A DNA stretch of 64,000 bases from Robertmurraya korlensis NBRC 107688. Its GTDB lineage: Bacteria > Bacillota > Bacilli > Bacillales > Cytobacillaceae. The stretch is from assembly GCF_001591645.1 (NCBI RefSeq), contig NZ_BCVH01000009.1:124001-188000 (forward strand), in the 5' to 3' direction. Each line of letters begins with the position of its first letter. The stretch's first letter is position 1. This document shows, one piece after another, positions 19,833 through 29,472 of this stretch. Below the pieces are notes generated by a model, which saw only the letters and a program-made list of their open reading frames with translations, ran no database searches and was not told where the DNA came from. Both the position numbers and the translations under genes were made by a program.

Positions 19833-19875
19833 TATCACCCACCTATATAAAAAAAGTTCCGGATGAGGTGACTTT

Positions 19876-20514
19876 ATGAAACACTGGGAAAAATTCTTGG
19901 CTCCCTACAATCAGGCCGTGGAAGAACTAAAGGTAAAGCTTAAAGGGATGCGACGACAATTCGAGATGAAGTCCTCTCACTCACCAATTGAATTTGTTAC
20001 TGGTAGAGTAAAGCCGATCGCAAGTATTTTGGATAAAGCAAATCAAAAATCGATTCCACTTGATAAGCTTGAGACAGAAATGCAGGATATTGCTGGCCTT
20101 CGGATGATGTGTCAATTTGTTGACGACATCAAAAGGGTTGTTGAACTGCTTCGTCTCCGAAATGACTTCGAAATTGTGGAAGAAAGAGATTATATATCTC
20201 ACAAAAAAGCAAGTGGCTATCGTTCTTATCATGTTGTCGTGAGATATCCTGTTCAGACCATTCAGGGAGAAAAAAAGATACTAGTTGAAATTCAGATTCG
20301 TACACTCGCAATGAATTTTTGGGCAACGATTGAACACTCCCTTAATTATAAATACCGTGGGCAATTTCCGGAGGATATCCGTGTAAGGCTTCAAAGAGCG
20401 GCAGAAGCTGCTTTTCGACTTGATGAAGAAATGTCTCTCATTCGAGGAGAAATACAGGATGCACAAGCATTCTTTTCAAGGAAAAAAGAGTTACATCAAG
20501 AGGGAAATAATTAA
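19876..20514 (+). CDS. yjbM: Small alarmone synthetase YjbM (RelQ/SAS1)
   Basis: This 212-residue (p)ppGpp synthetase transfers pyrophosphate from ATP to GDP or GTP. It contains the RelA/SpoT synthetase domain only, with no hydrolase domain. The conserved DIAGLRMMCQFVDDI near 73-87, YRSYHVVVRYP near 118 and ILVEIQIRTLAMNFWATIEH near 136-155 are present. It is followed 28 bases later by NAD kinase, the same operon order as in B. subtilis and many Firmicutes. The ATG follows GAGGTGAC. Confidence 0.95.
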   Translation: MKHWEKFLAPYNQAVEELKVKLKGMRRQFEMKSSHSPIEFVTGRVKPIASILDKANQKSIPLDKLETEMQDIAGLRMMCQFVDDIKRVVELLRLRNDFEIVEERDYISHKKASGYRSYHVVVRYPVQTIQGEKKILVEIQIRTLAMNFWATIEHSLNYKYRGQFPEDIRVRLQRAAEAAFRLDEEMSLIRGEIQDAQAFFSRKKELHQEGNN

Positions 20515-20542
20515 CTAATTATAGAAGAGAGCGAGCACCGTC

Positions 20543-21340
20543 ATGAAATTTGCGATTACGTCAAAAGGTGATTCAAAGTCTAATACTCTCATGCATAGAA
20601 TGAGAACGTATTTACAGGATTTTGAACTTGTATACGATGAGGATCAACCAGATATTGTGATTTCAGTGGGAGGGGATGGAACGCTTCTATATGCGTTCCA
20701 TCGTTATAGTAGCCGTTTGGATCGTACAGCCTTTGTTGGTGTACATACTGGCCACCTTGGTTTCTATGCTGATTGGGTCCCAGAGGAAATTGAGAAGCTT
20801 GTCATTGCAATTGCCAAAACACCATATCAAGTGATTGAGTATCCATTGTTAGAGGTAATTGTTCGTTACCAGCATGGTGGAAGAGAAACAAGATATTTGG
20901 CTTTAAACGAGTCCACTGTTAAAAGTGTGGAAGGGACATTAGTGATGGATGTGGAAATACGTGGTCAACAGTTTGAACGCTTTCGGGGTGACGGACTATG
21001 CCTCTCTACTCCTTCAGGAAGTACCGCTTATAACAAGGCATTAGGGGGAGCTATTCTCCATCCATCATTACCGGCTATTCAATTAGCGGAAATGGCATCG
21101 ATTAATAACCGTGTGTTCCGAACAATAGGGTCGCCACTTGTGTTGCCAGCCCATCATACATGTATGCTAAAACCTGTTAATGAGCCAGATTTTCAATTAA
21201 CGATCGATCATTTAACACTTCTTCATAAAGATGTAAAGTCCATCCAGTTTCGTGTTGCGGACGAAAAGATACGTTTTGCTCGTTTTCGACCATTCCCATT
21301 CTGGAAGAGGGTAAGAGATTCATTTGTAGCGGATAATTAA
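20543..21340 (+). CDS. ppnKA: NAD kinase
   Basis: This cytoplasmic enzyme phosphorylates NAD to NADP. It has 265 residues. The GGDG motif is at 43-46 ([13 protein letters not shown]), and the second conserved region [19 protein letters not shown] is near 154-172. It lies inside a yjbM-ppnKA-yjbO run with 15-28 base gaps, suggesting one transcript. B. subtilis has a second NAD kinase elsewhere, so this is the A type by context. Confidence 0.95.
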   Translation: MKFAITSKGDSKSNTLMHRMRTYLQDFELVYDEDQPDIVISVGGDGTLLYAFHRYSSRLDRTAFVGVHTGHLGFYADWVPEEIEKLVIAIAKTPYQVIEYPLLEVIVRYQHGGRETRYLALNESTVKSVEGTLVMDVEIRGQQFERFRGDGLCLSTPSGSTAYNKALGGAILHPSLPAIQLAEMASINNRVFRTIGSPLVLPAHHTCMLKPVNEPDFQLTIDHLTLLHKDVKSIQFRVADEKIRFARFRPFPFWKRVRDSFVADN

Positions 21341-21355
21341 CAAGCAGGAGATTGG

Positions 21356-22246
21356 ATGATGTCACAATTTAAACTTCAATGGGATATTGATGAAGAGCAA
21401 GCAGGGTTGTTAATACGAGATTATTTAAAAGAGAAAAGTGTCTCAAAAACAGCTCTCACTGATATCAAATTTAATGGTGGTCGTATTGTAGTAAATGGAG
21501 TGGAAGTGACGGTTAGATATGCGTTAAAACAAGGGGATCTTCTCGAGGTTTATTATCCACCAGAAAAACAGAGTGAGGGGATTTTTGAAGAGAAAATCCC
21601 CTTATCCATTTTGTATGAGGATCCATATGTATTAGTCATTGATAAACCAGCTAGGATGAATACAATTCCTTCAAGGGAGCATCCAACAGGCAGTTTGGCC
21701 AACGCTTTAGTTGGTTACTACCAATCCATTAACCTTCAATCAACGGCTCATATTGTTACACGACTTGATCGTGATACTTCTGGAATTGTGTTGATCGCAA
21801 AGCACCGGCATGTCCATCACTTATTTAGCAAACAGCAGAAGAGTGGTGGAGTTCATCGGACCTATGAAGCATTTGTTCACGGAGTATTGCCAACAGAGGA
21901 AGGTACGATCACCGCACCTATTGGTAGAAAGAAGGATAGCATCATTGAAAGAGAAGTTACGGACGATGGCCAATATGCTTGCACTCACTATTTTGTAAAA
22001 CAAATCTATCCGTTATTTACTCACACTCAGTTACAGCTTGAGACAGGGAGAACCCACCAAATTAGAGTGCATATGAAACATATTGGACATCCTCTTTTAG
22101 GTGATGATTTATATGGCGGTTCACGAGAGCTTATTCAGCGGCAGGCTTTACATTGTCGAGGAATCACTTTTTTTCATCCGATCTATCAAAAAGAACTGAC
22201 GTTTTCCTCTCCTTTACCAGAAGAAATGACAAAGCTGTTTGAATAA
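21356..22246 (+). CDS. yjbO: RluA-family pseudouridine synthase YjbO
   Basis: This 296-residue RluD-type enzyme isomerises uridine in rRNA. An S4-like region occupies about 15-80, and the catalytic RLDRDTSGI, with the active-site aspartate, is near 136-144. The GRTHQIRVHMKHIGHPLLGD segment near 235-254 is characteristic. Two adjacent ATGs (21356, 21359) are possible starts behind AGGAG. The target uridine is not predictable. Confidence 0.92.
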   Translation: MMSQFKLQWDIDEEQAGLLIRDYLKEKSVSKTALTDIKFNGGRIVVNGVEVTVRYALKQGDLLEVYYPPEKQSEGIFEEKIPLSILYEDPYVLVIDKPARMNTIPSREHPTGSLANALVGYYQSINLQSTAHIVTRLDRDTSGIVLIAKHRHVHHLFSKQQKSGGVHRTYEAFVHGVLPTEEGTITAPIGRKKDSIIEREVTDDGQYACTHYFVKQIYPLFTHTQLQLETGRTHQIRVHMKHIGHPLLGDDLYGGSRELIQRQALHCRGITFFHPIYQKELTFSSPLPEEMTKLFE

Positions 22247-22270
22247 ACTTGCTTTATAAGTTTATTCAAA
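22238..22270. terminator. Convergent hairpin overlapping both stop codons (yjbO/prpE)
   Basis: A perfect 13-bp inverted repeat (22238-22250 with 22258-22270, loop GCTTTAT) contains the stop codons of both convergent genes. It lacks long T runs, so termination is plausible but not certain. Confidence 0.55.
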
Positions 22271-22999
22271 TGGCCTGAATTTTTCCTGGACAAAAGGCAT
22301 GGAAGAAGGGACCGTTATTAACGTCATTTCCGGGTAGCGAAGGGCAGTGAGCTTACCACCAAATACAGCACCTGTATCAATATTATACGTGTTATTAAGA
22401 ATTCTAGGCTCACTAACGGGTGTATGCCCGTAGACGATCGTTGCTTTTCCATGATAAGCTTTTGCCCAATCTCTTCTAACAGGTGTACCATCGGGGTTTG
22501 ATTTACCAGTAATATCACCGTAAAGAACGAATGTCTTTACTTTTTCACCTTGTTTGCCGATAAATTCCTCTTTTATCCCAGCATGAGCGATAACAAGCTT
22601 TTGATCGTCTATTACAAGGTAAAGAGGAGACGACTCATAAAGTCGGATAAACTTCTCACGAATTTCGCTTTTTTCTTTTTTTCCTAATTCCTCGTATTCT
22701 GCAACAGTTGTCTCAAGCCCATGAGTTACTTGAACATTCCTACCGAGAAAAAAACGATAGAGTTTGTTACAATGGTTACCTGGAACGTAATATCCGCTTT
22801 GTTGATCCATAACAATGGAATACACAAGTTCGACCATCTTAAGGGATTGTGGTCCACGATCAGTTATGTCCCCTACGAAAGCCAACTTACGGTCTGAATG
22901 GAAGGGACAATCGTTTATCCACTCATAGCCTAAATGAATTGTTAGCAGCTTGAATTCCTCAAAGCAGCCATGAATGTCACCAATGATGTCTAGTTTCAT
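22262..22999 (-). CDS. prpE: Bis(5'-nucleosyl)-tetraphosphatase PrpE
   Basis: This calcineurin-like phosphoesterase hydrolyses Ap4A-type dinucleotides. The start is taken at [12 protein letters not shown], giving 245 residues like the B. subtilis protein. It carries the metal motifs [13 protein letters not shown] (near 43) and GNHCNK (near 73), plus the late HAG and GHTP. AAAGGAG lies 12 bases upstream, slightly far; an in-frame ATG at 23023 has no ribosome binding site. Confidence 0.93.
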   Translation of the reverse strand: MKLDIIGDIHGCFEEFKLLTIHLGYEWINDCPFHSDRKLAFVGDITDRGPQSLKMVELVYSIVMDQQSGYYVPGNHCNKLYRFFLGRNVQVTHGLETTVAEYEELGKKEKSEIREKFIRLYESSPLYLVIDDQKLVIAHAGIKEEFIGKQGEKVKTFVLYGDITGKSNPDGTPVRRDWAKAYHGKATIVYGHTPVSEPRILNNTYNIDTGAVFGGKLTALRYPEMTLITVPSSMPFVQEKFRPFE

Positions 23000-23152
23000 A
23001 TATACTATATTCTCCTTTCCCATCTCTAATATTATTCTCTCTTAAGGAACGTCACATTATGATTCTAAGCAGAGTGTTTTTTCATGTTTGGTTTAGGGAA
23101 AGTTAAAGTACATGTTAGATACAAGAGAGTATAGAAGAAAGGAGGAGAAACA

Positions 23153-24529
23153 ATGGCTGAAGCAAGTGTAGATAAGAAACAGCATATTGATTTTGATTTA
23201 TTATTCGAATCTTTACAAAATGAAGATATAGAAAAGTTTCGTGAAGAATTTTTAGAATTACATCCATATGATCAAGCTTCATTTTTTAAGGATTTGGAAG
23301 AGGAAGCCCAAACTAAGATCTATCATTATTTGTCGCCTGAAGAGATGGCGGAGATATTTGAAAATATAGAAATTGAGGATGAAGATTACAAAGAGGCTCT
23401 TTCACAAATGACACCGACTTATGCTGCTGAAATGCTAGCTAATATGCATGCGGATGATGCGGTAGACGTTCTTAATGAGCTTAGCAAAGATCAAGTAGCA
23501 AGTTATTTAGCCATAATGGATAATGAAGCGGCTCAAGAGATTAAAGAGTTACTCCACTATGAAGAGTATACAGCAGGTAGTATTATGACCACGGAATTTA
23601 TTTCGATTGCAGCAAATCAAACGATACGGTCTGCGATGTATATTTTAAAAAGAGAGGCTCCGACCGCTGAGACCATCTATTATTTGTTTGTAGTAGATGA
23701 TGAAAAGCGGCTGGTTGGTGTTATTTCGCTTAGAGATTTAATTGTAAGTGACGATGATCAGATGGTGGCAGAGGTAATGAGTGACCGTGTTCACTCTGTA
23801 TCGGTTGGAGAGGATCAAGAGGAAGTTGCTAGGAAAATGAAAGATTATAATTTTCTAGCACTACCGGTAGTGGATTTTCAAAACCATCTGCTCGGAATAA
23901 TCACCGTAGATGATGTGATGGATGTTATGGAAGAAGAAGCATCTGATGATTATTCAAAGCTAGCGGCGGTTTCAGGAATCGATAGTTATGACAGAGGCCC
24001 ACTCTCGGCTGCGAGAAAAAGATTACCGTGGTTAATCATTCTATTATTTCTAGGAATGATAACGGCAAATTTAATGGGGCGATTTGAACAAACCTTGGAT
24101 CAAGTTGCTATATTGGCAGTTTTTATTCCTTTGATTGCAGGTATGGCAGGAAATACAGGGACTCAAGCTTTGGCTGTAGCTGTTAGAGGACTGGCAACCG
24201 GGGATTTGGAAAAAGAAGAAAAGTCAAAGCTGATTGTAAGAGAAGCCGGAACAGGGGTCATTACAGGTACAACATGTGGAATGTTAGTCATGATTGTTGT
24301 ATACCTATGGAAAGGAGATATCTTTTTAGGTATGCTCGTAGGGATATCCATCCTGTTGACTTTAATTGTTGCGACACTCGCGGGAGCATTAGTTCCGTTA
24401 ATCATGCACAGACTTAAAGTTGATCCGGCTGTTGCTTCAGGCCCGTTTATTACAACAGTTAATGATATTATTAGTCTTCTCATTTATTTAGGTATGGCTA
24501 CTATCTTTATGGGGTATTTGATAAGTTAG
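23153..24529 (+). CDS. mgtE: Magnesium transporter MgtE
   Basis: This membrane Mg2+ channel/transporter has 458 residues. The acidic MgtE N domain spans about 15-130, two CBS domains about 138-262 (AGSIMTTEF, DDVMDVM), and five membrane helices about 292-455, including the PLIAGMAGNTGTQA segment that lines the pore. The ATG follows AGGAGG. I see no M-box in the short upstream region. It is followed 12 bases later by a cation antiporter gene, so the two are probably co-transcribed. Confidence 0.95.
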   Translation: MAEASVDKKQHIDFDLLFESLQNEDIEKFREEFLELHPYDQASFFKDLEEEAQTKIYHYLSPEEMAEIFENIEIEDEDYKEALSQMTPTYAAEMLANMHADDAVDVLNELSKDQVASYLAIMDNEAAQEIKELLHYEEYTAGSIMTTEFISIAANQTIRSAMYILKREAPTAETIYYLFVVDDEKRLVGVISLRDLIVSDDDQMVAEVMSDRVHSVSVGEDQEEVARKMKDYNFLALPVVDFQNHLLGIITVDDVMDVMEEEASDDYSKLAAVSGIDSYDRGPLSAARKRLPWLIILLFLGMITANLMGRFEQTLDQVAILAVFIPLIAGMAGNTGTQALAVAVRGLATGDLEKEEKSKLIVREAGTGVITGTTCGMLVMIVVYLWKGDIFLGMLVGISILLTLIVATLAGALVPLIMHRLKVDPAVASGPFITTVNDIISLLIYLGMATIFMGYLIS

Positions 24530-24540
24530 GGGGAATACAA

Positions 24541-26394
24541 ATGGAACATGGTGCTTCCGTTACATCACTATTAATCGTAGTGGTTGTTGCATTTTTAACA
24601 CCGATACTTTTGCACCGTTTTAAATTAAACTTTATTCCAGTAGTGGTTGCTGAGATCATTGTTGGTCTAATAATTGGGAAAAGCGGTTTTGATATTGTTC
24701 ATGAAGACATGTGGTTAGAAACATTGTCGACTTTGGGATTTATCTTTTTAATGTTTTTAAGTGGACTTGAAATTGATTTTACTGCTTTTAAGAAAAGTGG
24801 GAATAAACAAAAACAAGGGGATGGCAATAAGGAACCTAATACGTTTTTAGCTGCAACCATTGTTTTTATAGGTATCTTCCTAGTGTCATTGGTATTATCA
24901 TATTTATTCGTACTCGCTGGATTTATTGAGAACGCGTTTTTAATGACGTTAATTATTTCAACGATTTCTCTAGGTGTTGTCGTTCCTACCTTGAAGGAAG
25001 GGAACTTAATGAAGTCCAATCTTGGTCAAATTATTCTACTTGTTGCAGTCATTGCCGATTTAGTTACAATGATTCTGCTAGCTGTCTTTGTATCTCTATA
25101 CGGAGGTGGGGACAGCAATACGTGGTTACTACTGGTTCTATTTGCTGTCGGAGTAGGTTTATTCTTTGTTGCCAAGAGATTTAAAAATAATAAGATTATA
25201 GAACCGTTATCCACGGGAACTATTCAAATTGGTACAAGAGGAGTATTTACTCTCATCATTGTACTAGTTGGACTTTCTGAAACGGTTGGAGCTGAAAATA
25301 TTCTTGGTGCGTTTTTAGCAGGGGTGCTAGTATCGTTATTATCACCTAATCAAGAATTAATTCATAAGCTTGATTCCTTTGGTTACGGGTTTTTGATCCC
25401 GATTTTCTTTGTTATGGTAGGTGTTGGTTTAGATATTTGGGAGCTATTTAGTGATCCACAGCTTATCATACTAATACCACTTCTCTTAATTGCTTTGCTT
25501 CTTTCAAAAATCATTCCTGCCCTGTTTTTAAAGAAATGGTATGATTTGAAAACGGTTTTTGCTTCGGGCTTTATATTAACGTCAACACTTTCCTTAGTGA
25601 TTGCAGCAGCTACCATTGGGGAGAGAATGGGTGTTATTACTAATGAGATGAGTGGAATGCTGATTTTGGTTGCAGTAATTACATGTATTATCACACCGAT
25701 TTTGTTTAAAAAACTGCTACCGAAGGAATCGGTACAGGTCAAAAAACTAAAGATTGCTTTTATTGGAGCAAATCAGCTAACAATGCCCGTCTCCAGGCAA
25801 CTAGAATCTAGTCTTTATGAACCTACGATTTATCATACAAAGCAAGAAAAAGCGACTTATAAAATCGCTGACTCATTATTTAATATTGTTGAAATTCCAG
25901 ACTTTGAACTTGAAACTCTTGAAAAGAACAATGTTCTTGATGCAGATATCATCGTTGTATCAACTGGAAGTGATGAAATCAATGCTAATTTAGCTCTAGC
26001 CTGTAAGGAGCGAGGAGTAGATAGGGTTATTGCGAGAATTGAAACACAGGATTTAGAGGAGTCTTTAAAAGCGCATGATGTAGAGGTGTTCTCTATCTTC
26101 CTGTCAACGAAGGCATTACTCCGTGCATTAATTGAAACACCAAGCGTATTGAATATCCTAACGAATCAAGAGACAGCATTATACGAGATTCTTCTAATGA
26201 ACGTTCAATATGAAGGAGTGACCCTTAGAAAGTTCCCATTTACTGGAGATGTCATTTTTGTGCGAATATTCCGAGGGAAAGAAACCATCGTTCCTCATGG
26301 AGATACAGAGTTGCACTTACATGACCGTTTAATTGTGACAGGTTCTAAAGAGTATGTAGAAGAATTAAAGAGGGAGTTAGAATTCCTAATGTAA
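24541..26394 (+). CDS. yjbQ: CPA2 monovalent cation:proton antiporter YjbQ
   Basis: This 617-residue K+/H+ or Na+/H+ antiporter has about 12 helices in residues 5-390, followed by a cytosolic RCK_N (TrkA-N) domain (about 400-520) and a TrkA-C domain (about 530-615). The RCK_N domain starts KIAFIGANQL rather than the classic GxGxxG, so nucleotide binding may be weakened. YjbQ of B. subtilis follows prpE in the same order; here mgtE is inserted between them. A GC-rich terminator follows. Confidence 0.92.
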   Translation: MEHGASVTSLLIVVVVAFLTPILLHRFKLNFIPVVVAEIIVGLIIGKSGFDIVHEDMWLETLSTLGFIFLMFLSGLEIDFTAFKKSGNKQKQGDGNKEPNTFLAATIVFIGIFLVSLVLSYLFVLAGFIENAFLMTLIISTISLGVVVPTLKEGNLMKSNLGQIILLVAVIADLVTMILLAVFVSLYGGGDSNTWLLLVLFAVGVGLFFVAKRFKNNKIIEPLSTGTIQIGTRGVFTLIIVLVGLSETVGAENILGAFLAGVLVSLLSPNQELIHKLDSFGYGFLIPIFFVMVGVGLDIWELFSDPQLIILIPLLLIALLLSKIIPALFLKKWYDLKTVFASGFILTSTLSLVIAAATIGERMGVITNEMSGMLILVAVITCIITPILFKKLLPKESVQVKKLKIAFIGANQLTMPVSRQLESSLYEPTIYHTKQEKATYKIADSLFNIVEIPDFELETLEKNNVLDADIIVVSTGSDEINANLALACKERGVDRVIARIETQDLEESLKAHDVEVFSIFLSTKALLRALIETPSVLNILTNQETALYEILLMNVQYEGVTLRKFPFTGDVIFVRIFRGKETIVPHGDTELHLHDRLIVTGSKEYVEELKRELEFLM

Positions 26395-26431
26395 AAGGAG
26401 TCTGCTGGGTTGGGGCCCAGCAGACCCTTTT
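26393..26431 (+). terminator. Terminator after yjbQ
   Basis: TCTGCTGGG (26401-26409) pairs with CCCAGCAGA (26416-26424), extended by AAAAGG and CCTTTT. Confidence 0.85.
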
Positions 26432-26471
26432 ATATCAATAACACTTTTCTTTTTGTAAAAAATCATGTAAT

Positions 26472-26490
26472 ATTAGTACTAGGTACTAAT
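26472..26490. promoter_or_regulatory. FapR operator upstream of fabI
   Basis: ATTAGTACTAGGTACTAAT is a near-perfect palindrome matching the FapR consensus (ATTAGTACCTAGTATTAAT type). FapR represses fatty-acid synthesis genes including fabI and is released by malonyl-CoA. The site is 31 bases before the fabI ATG. Confidence 0.88.
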
Positions 26491-26520
26491 AACAGATTCT
26501 TATTTAGGAGGATATACATA

Positions 26521-27297
26521 ATGAACCTTTCTTTAAAAGGAAAAAATATAGTTGTTATGGGCGTGGCCAATAAGCGTAGTATTGCATGGGGGATTGCTCG
26601 TTCTTTGCATGATGCTGGAGCAAACTTAATCTTCACTTATGCAGGAGAAAGGTTTGAAAGTGAAGTTCGTAAATTGGTTGACACGTTAGAAGGTCAACAA
26701 TCTCTTCTAATTCCTTGTGATGTAACCTCTGATGAAGATATTGCAAAGTGTTTCTCTTCAATTAAAGAACAAGTTGGAACAGTTCATGGTATTGCTCATT
26801 GTATCGCATTTGCGAACAAGGAAGAATTACAAGGAGAATACATGAGTACAACGAGAGATGGATTCTTACTAGCTCATAATATCAGTTCTTATTCATTAAC
26901 AGCAGTTGCAAAAGAAGCTAGAGAATTAATGACTGAAGGTGGAAGTATTGTTACACTAACTTACCTAGGTGGGGAACGAGTAATTAAAAATTACAATGTC
27001 ATGGGTGTGGCAAAAGCTTCTTTAGAAGCAAGTGTAAGATACTTAGCCAATGATTTGGGGCCAAACAATATTAGAGTGAATTCTATCTCTGCAGGACCAA
27101 TTCGTACACTTTCAGCTAAGGGAATCAGTGATTTTAATTTGATTCTTAAGGAAATTGAAGAGAACTCTCCGTTAAGACATGCAACAACTCAAGAAGAAGT
27201 AGGAGATACCGCATTATTCCTATTTAGCGAACTTTCACGTGGAATGACTGGTGAGAATCTACATGTAGATTCTGGTTACCACTTACTTTCAAGATAA
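26521..27297 (+). CDS. fabI: Enoyl-[acyl-carrier-protein] reductase FabI
   Basis: This NADH/NADPH-dependent enoyl-ACP reductase, short-chain dehydrogenase family, performs the last step of fatty-acid elongation. It has 258 residues. The nucleotide-binding region is GVANKRSIAWGIA near 14-26, and the active site follows the FabI pattern Y-x6-K (YNVMGVAKA near 157). SAGPIRTLSAKGI near 192 is characteristic. The ATG follows AGGAGG, and an upstream in-frame extension has no support. The FapR operator precedes it. Confidence 0.96.
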   Translation: MNLSLKGKNIVVMGVANKRSIAWGIARSLHDAGANLIFTYAGERFESEVRKLVDTLEGQQSLLIPCDVTSDEDIAKCFSSIKEQVGTVHGIAHCIAFANKEELQGEYMSTTRDGFLLAHNISSYSLTAVAKEARELMTEGGSIVTLTYLGGERVIKNYNVMGVAKASLEASVRYLANDLGPNNIRVNSISAGPIRTLSAKGISDFNLILKEIEENSPLRHATTQEEVGDTALFLFSELSRGMTGENLHVDSGYHLLSR

Positions 27298-27301
27298 TAA
27301 A

Positions 27302-27334
27302 AAATCCTGCTTCTTATGGAAGCAGGATTTTTAT
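27302..27334. terminator. Bidirectional terminator between fabI and the EAL gene
   Basis: A 12-bp stem (27302-27313 with 27319-27330) has A/T runs on both sides and separates convergent genes. Confidence 0.88.
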
Positions 27335-28329
27335 TTGCCTTTAAAAAGTTGCAGTAGTTGGTTTACAGCTACTTTTTTTATTATTTGATCATTGTCCATT
27401 ATGACAATTTCATCGTCTAGTTGGACAATGAACGGCTTATGTTCTTCCTTTCCGTTCAATTGCAGGTATGAGTTTGTGATCTTTTTTATAATGGATTCAT
27501 CAATGTTCGAGACTGGGAAACCTGGTCTAGCAATGTAATACCCTTGGCCACAATCTATCCCTAATTGAACGACAGCCTCAAGCTCTTCTTCCATTTCAAT
27601 GCCCTCCGCTATTATTATCGAGTCCATTTTTTGTGCAAAGGTTACGAAAGCATCTAATATATGTTTTTTCACATTATTTTCGTGAACTTTACTAATAAGG
27701 GACCGATCGACTTTAATATAATCGGGTTGGATTTCTGAAATTGCTTGTAGAGACGAGTAGCCTGCTCCGGCATCGTCGACGGCAATCTGGAATCCTTGAT
27801 CACGATAATGATAAAGAACTTTCGTAAAAGCTGAAAAATCCTCAATGGCACTTCGCTCTGTTATCTCAAACACAATGTTATGTGGGGAAAGTTTATATTG
27901 ATGCAGTAAGGAAATCGTATGGCCAGGTGTAAAGTTTGGGTCATAAATAACCTGAGGGCTCAAATTAATAAATAGTTTTTCATCGTTTCTAAGAATAGTT
28001 GAGCTATTTTCAAATGCCAGCTCTCGAGCTATCTTTTCAAGTGTATATAACGAGCCATACTCCTCTGCGTACTTAAAAAGCTGTAACGGTGAATGAAATC
28101 TGCTTTGAATGGGACCTCTAGTTAAACCTTCAAATCCTAAGGTACTGCCATCTGTGAGAGATATAATTGGTTGGAAAACCGTTTTTAATTGTTTTTTAGA
28201 CAACAAAGTTCGAAATTCTTTTCGAAGCTCTAGATCGCTAAATGTGTGAAGTTGGATAATGTTTTGGCTGTGTAAAGCGTTTGAGTTCATTGTAAAAAAG
28301 GCCCCTTTCCCACGAAAAAATTCAGACAT
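27331..28329 (-). CDS. EAL-domain protein, probable c-di-GMP phosphodiesterase
   Basis: This 332-residue protein has one EAL domain (about 40-285) and a C-terminal extension of about 45 residues. The signature is EGL rather than EAL (E67-G68-L69, GFEGLTRG). The catalytic DDAGAGYSS segment near 192, the VFEITERS region near 155, and AEGIE near 243 are present, so metal and substrate residues look largely intact. No GGDEF, PAS or membrane segment is visible. Start choice is uncertain: a second ATG at residue 14 follows GGGAAAGGGG. Confidence 0.8.
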   Translation of the reverse strand: MSEFFRGKGAFFTMNSNALHSQNIIQLHTFSDLELRKEFRTLLSKKQLKTVFQPIISLTDGSTLGFEGLTRGPIQSRFHSPLQLFKYAEEYGSLYTLEKIARELAFENSSTILRNDEKLFINLSPQVIYDPNFTPGHTISLLHQYKLSPHNIVFEITERSAIEDFSAFTKVLYHYRDQGFQIAVDDAGAGYSSLQAISEIQPDYIKVDRSLISKVHENNVKKHILDAFVTFAQKMDSIIIAEGIEMEEELEAVVQLGIDCGQGYYIARPGFPVSNIDESIIKKITNSYLQLNGKEEHKPFIVQLDDEIVIMDNDQIIKKVAVNQLLQLFKGK

Positions 28330-28508
28330 GATCTTTTCGCTCTATTTCGACATTATCATATGTTTTTATGAATTTAATGAAGAAATTGTAAATTTTCGAT
28401 AAACCTTTAAAAATAGGGGTGGAAGAAATATACATATGTAATCAGTCATAAAAATCCCCTCTAATTCAAAAGATAATGACAAGAATTAGAACAAAAGGAT
28501 GGAATGAT

Positions 28509-28982
28509 ATGAAAAAAACACTCACTTTCACCTGCATGACCGTATTAACTGTGCTGCTTACTTCCTGTAATAATGACGCAACGCAGAACAGTGGGATGTC
28601 CTTGATAAAGAAAAGTGATCCCGATCCAATCATTCTTGATGAGAAAACAGAGGAAAAAAATAAGCTAGTATCCTCAATAAAAAAGAATGTTGCCAAATTT
28701 GAAGAGCTTTATGATGTAGCAGTTATCAAAGGCGAGGAGGAAATATTAGTAGCTTATAAAGTTAAGCATATGCAACGTTTTCATATGGTCAAAATTGAGC
28801 AAAAGATTAATAAAATGCTTGAAGAAAAATATCCAAAGGAAAATTTCATTGTATCAAGTGACTATAAAATATTTTTAGAAGCTGTTGAGCTAAACGATAA
28901 AATGAAAAATCCGGATTATTCCAAAAAGGATGCAAAGAAAAAGCTCAACGAAATAATTAAGCTGAAAAAAGAACTAACTTAG
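28509..28982 (+). CDS. YhcN/YlaJ-type sporulation lipoprotein
   Basis: This is a small lipoprotein with lipobox LLTSC (Cys20) and a following charged domain that resembles the YhcN/YlaJ family of spore lipoproteins. The start is the ATG at 28509 (MKKTLTF). It precedes spoVAC by 10 bases and is almost certainly in the same operon. YhcN-like lipoproteins accompany spoVAC-D-Eb in the mobile spoVA2 operons known from heat-resistant Bacillus spores. The C-terminal half is Lys-rich. Confidence 0.75.
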   Translation: MKKTLTFTCMTVLTVLLTSCNNDATQNSGMSLIKKSDPDPIILDEKTEEKNKLVSSIKKNVAKFEELYDVAVIKGEEEILVAYKVKHMQRFHMVKIEQKINKMLEEKYPKENFIVSSDYKIFLEAVELNDKMKNPDYSKKDAKKKLNEIIKLKKELT

Positions 28983-28992
28983 AAGGGAGCAT

Positions 28993-29472
28993 GTGAAGGT
29001 GGGGAGCAAAAAGCCAGAATCAAAAGAGGTTGAGCAATATAAGCAATTCGAGAAGAATTTTGAAACGAAAAGACCAGTCTTTAAAAATTGTTTAAAGGCT
29101 TTTTTAGTTGGAGGATTCATCTGTACGATTGGACAGGCAATCACATATTTTTATATTTATTTCTTTAATTTTACTGAACAAACAGCAGGAAATCCTACTG
29201 TAGCGACAATGGTCTTTATTGCAATGCTACTAACAGGCTTTGGGGTATACGACCGCTTAGGTCAATTTGCAGGGGCCGGAAGTGCCGTACCTGTAACTGG
29301 GTTTGGGAACGCAGTCATTTCCGCTGCCATTGAACATAGAACAGAGGGATTTGTTCTTGGTGTAGGTGGGAATTTATTTAAACTGGCTGGTTCAGTTGTC
29401 TTATTTGGAGTTTTTTCAGCTTTTGTAGTTGCGTTAATTAAGACAATATTAATCAAATTGGGGGCAATATAA
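28993..29472 (+). CDS. spoVAC: Stage V sporulation protein AC
   Basis: This inner-membrane subunit of the SpoVA channel moves dipicolinic acid into the forespore and out during germination. It has 159 residues with helices near 36-56, 71-88 and 128-152. The start is a GTG just after AAGGGAG. The family segment FAGAGSAVPVTGFGNAV is clear near 94-110. Its stop codon overlaps the spoVAD ATG by one base. Confidence 0.92.
   Translation: MKVGSKKPESKEVEQYKQFEKNFETKRPVFKNCLKAFLVGGFICTIGQAITYFYIYFFNFTEQTAGNPTVATMVFIAMLLTGFGVYDRLGQFAGAGSAVPVTGFGNAVISAAIEHRTEGFVLGVGGNLFKLAGSVVLFGVFSAFVVALIKTILIKLGAI

Noticed and set aside
23024-23152. M-box magnesium riboswitch before mgtE
   Set aside because: The 129-base region is too short, and no recognisable M-box core or terminator was found.
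28425-28452. Possible sigma-G promoter (GAAATA-16-CATAAA) before the spoVA-like operon
   Set aside because: The -10 matches the CATNNTA consensus imperfectly, and its distance to the first gene gives no extra support, so it is not listed as a feature.
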